Shown in pieces: positions 62,587-64,000 of a stretch of DNA of 64,000 nucleotides. The notes under the pieces were generated by a model that worked only from the letters and a program-made list of their open reading frames with translations, did no database searches and was not told where the DNA came from. Position 1 is the stretch's first letter. The number at the start of each line of letters is the position of its first letter. The DNA comes from Enterococcus hulanensis (GTDB taxonomy: Bacteria; Bacillota; Bacilli; Lactobacillales; Enterococcaceae). The stretch covers positions 1-64,000 of the forward strand of contig NZ_BJED01000012.1 in the NCBI RefSeq assembly GCF_005405485.1, written 5' to 3'. A program made the position numbers and the translations under genes.

Positions 62587-63036
62587 ATGATGAAAAAATC
62601 AACGCTTTATACAGGTTTGGTCTATGTATTAGCTGGAATAGTCTGTTTAGTAATCGCTTTGACAACTGAGTTCCGACTTGAATCATTATTATGGGGTTTG
62701 GCTGGAGCTGGGATTTTCTCAGGTGTCATTGTGCTGGGGAAATATTTTTATTGGATGAGTCCGGAACATAAAAACCAATATCAAGATCGTTTAAAAGATG
62801 AGTCGGTTAACTTGAACGACGAACGGAAAATCATGCTGAGAGATAAAAGCGGTCGTTTAGCCTATATCGCTATGTTGATTTTACAGTTAGCTCTCATGAT
62901 TGTCTTCTCCATTATGAGTATGCTCGGTTATATGTCCCCTTTTTCTAAATATGCTTGTGTTGGCTTGAGTTTATTGCTGGTCATTCATTATATTTTTGGA
63001 ATCGTTGCTTATAACCGTTTGAGTAAAACTTTATAA
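62587..63036 (+). CDS. Unknown four-helix membrane protein
   Basis: About 149 residues. Helices at about 8-28, 33-55, 92-112 and 120-142, with a long charged cytosolic loop between the second and third (MSPEHKNQYQDRLKDESVNLNDERKIMLRDKSGR). The pattern of two hairpins joined by a charged loop with ERKIMLRDK occurs in small uncharacterised Firmicute membrane proteins (DUF2178-like). Start ATG 62587 or 62590 after AAGGAGG. An inverted repeat GGAAAG-GAAA-CTTTCC (62485-62500) lies upstream. Function unknown. Confidence 0.7.
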   Translation: MMKKSTLYTGLVYVLAGIVCLVIALTTEFRLESLLWGLAGAGIFSGVIVLGKYFYWMSPEHKNQYQDRLKDESVNLNDERKIMLRDKSGRLAYIAMLILQLALMIVFSIMSMLGYMSPFSKYACVGLSLLLVIHYIFGIVAYNRLSKTL

Positions 63037-63043
63037 ATACGTA

Positions 63044-63086
63044 AGCATGCCAGTTGAAGCCTTCCTTCAACTGGCTTGCTTTTATT
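63044..63086 (+). terminator. Terminator of the four-helix gene
   Basis: GCCAGTTGAAG and CTTCAACTGGC form an 11 bp stem, extended by GCA/TGC-like pairing, followed by TTTT. Confidence 0.88.
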
Positions 63087-63288
63087 CGATTATTTTATCA
63101 CTGCTTTTTTTGGTGAAACCATCTGAATAATGTAACGGTTCATCCCCAATTTTTCGAAAATCTGTACACTGCTCCCTTAGTCTTCAGAGATACAGTCTTA
63201 ATGCAGCTTCCTACTTCATTGATGAATAAAACATATGGAATCCCTCAGTTTCCTTCTATTTTTACGATACCATGAAAACGTTCTATCA

Positions 63289-63975
63289 TCAGAAGCTCTT
63301 AATTTCGCTTGTTGCTGATGATAGCTGATTCTTCATAATTTCCACCGATTTTCCGATGGAATCATCCAGATTAAACAAACCACTAGAACCTAGGATCAAA
63401 ATATCAGCACCTGCATCAATCATCATTTGATAGGTCTTTTCATTACAGGACCCATCGATTTGAATCTCAAAAACTAACTTTCTTTCTTCGCGAACAGTTT
63501 TTAAAGTTCGAACTTTTTTCAAGCTTTCCGAAATGAAGGTTTGACCAGCAAAGCCAGGATCAACAGTCATGACCGTTATGATATCAAGTAAGTGTAGATA
63601 GTCATAAACTAAACTTAGAGGTGTTTCAGGATTCAAAACAACACCCATTTTCTTTCCATGCTGTTTAATTTTTTCACTTAATCGAAAAGCATGACCATTC
63701 AAATATTCCGCATGAATACTGATTACTTCAACTCCTAGGTCTAACAATTGGTCAACATATTCGATCGGATTGGTTACCATTAAGTGAGCATCTATAGGGA
63801 TTGTTGTATGATCTTTCAATTGTTTAATAAACCATGGAGACAAAGTCATGTTACTGACATAATGTCCATCCATAATATCGATATGATAATAATCGACAGT
63901 TTGGTTCAAGCAATTAATTTGTTCTTCAAATTTACTGATATCCATACACATCAACGAGGGTGATATTTTTACCAT
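63289..63975 (-). CDS. alsE: D-allulose-6-phosphate 3-epimerase
   Basis: 228 residues, ribulose-phosphate-epimerase barrel. KISPSLMCMDISKFEEQI, DYYHIDIMDGHYVSNMTLSPWF, DAHLMVTNPIEY, VLNPETPLS, TVMTVDPGFAGQTFI and IQIDGSCNEKTYQ follow E. coli AlsE closely, including MCMD at the start, so allulose-6-phosphate is the better call than ribulose-5-phosphate. The ATG at 63975 has AAAGGAGAA upstream. It probably continues an operon beyond the window edge. Confidence 0.88.
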   Translation of the reverse strand: MVKISPSLMCMDISKFEEQINCLNQTVDYYHIDIMDGHYVSNMTLSPWFIKQLKDHTTIPIDAHLMVTNPIEYVDQLLDLGVEVISIHAEYLNGHAFRLSEKIKQHGKKMGVVLNPETPLSLVYDYLHLLDIITVMTVDPGFAGQTFISESLKKVRTLKTVREERKLVFEIQIDGSCNEKTYQMMIDAGADILILGSSGLFNLDDSIGKSVEIMKNQLSSATSEIKSF

Positions 63976-64000
63976 TTTTTTCTCCTTTAACTTAGTAAAT

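Overview
The window is low-GC Gram-positive chromosome, most likely Enterococcus or a close relative. The evidence is AGGAGG-type ribosome binding sites, a long tmRNA, a lipoteichoic acid synthase, an EbsC-type deacylase, a Met T-box leader, ECF and PTS transporters, and frequent TTG/GTG starts. No rRNA, phage, transposase or CRISPR array was seen. Species assignment is inference.

Layout. 1-4.8 kb: small unknown genes, YitT-type membrane protein, tRNA-Ser(CGA), TetR regulator, ThrE-type split exporter, DedA/TVP38-type protein. 5.1-9.4 kb: membrane GDPD phosphodiesterase, an ABC-2 exporter, then a 0.5 kb array of about 150 bp degenerate repeats and a 74-residue unknown protein. 9.7-24.6 kb: pgi, gdhA, a BaiN-type flavoprotein, ebsC, a lacD-type aldolase, an AroD homologue lacking catalytic residues, rlmI-type methyltransferase, ltaS, an NCS2 purine permease and a two-component system. 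24.8-28.5 kb: ssrA, an esterase, a lone ureidoglycolate dehydrogenase, small membrane proteins.

28.5-33 kb: a T-box-controlled operon (specifier probably AUG, Met) encoding a SAM hydroxide adenosyltransferase and an ECF transporter. 33-39.7 kb: a complete L-ascorbate operon (ulaG-C-A-B-D-E-F) with divergent ulaR and an array of short repeated operators. 39.7-46 kb: an unusual seven-gene operon combining hexulose-phosphate synthase and isomerase (RuMP enzymes), KDG kinase, KDPG aldolase, a permease, a TIM-barrel isomerase and a small unknown protein. It has a strong promoter overlapped by LacI-type operators, and the adjacent LacI regulator ends in a terminator whose stem carries the same operator.

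46-52.5 kb: HAD phosphatase, then divergent citZ and acnA-icd, the oxidative half of the TCA cycle to 2-oxoglutarate; icd carries NAD-type coenzyme residues. With gdhA in the same window this suggests a glutamate-forming branch. 52.6-64 kb: a paralogue of the 74-residue protein, free Met sulfoxide reductase, a coiled-coil M23 hydrolase, AlkD-type glycosylase, the acetoin genes alsD and alsS, trmO with a MerR regulator whose 3' end contains a 19 bp spacer promoter facing trmO, a radical SAM protein, a LacI-controlled small operon, and alsE at the edge.

The best candidates for something undescribed are the RuMP/KDG hybrid operon, the 150 bp repeat array, the AroD pseudoenzyme, the terminator-operator palindrome and the promoter inside the merR 3' end.
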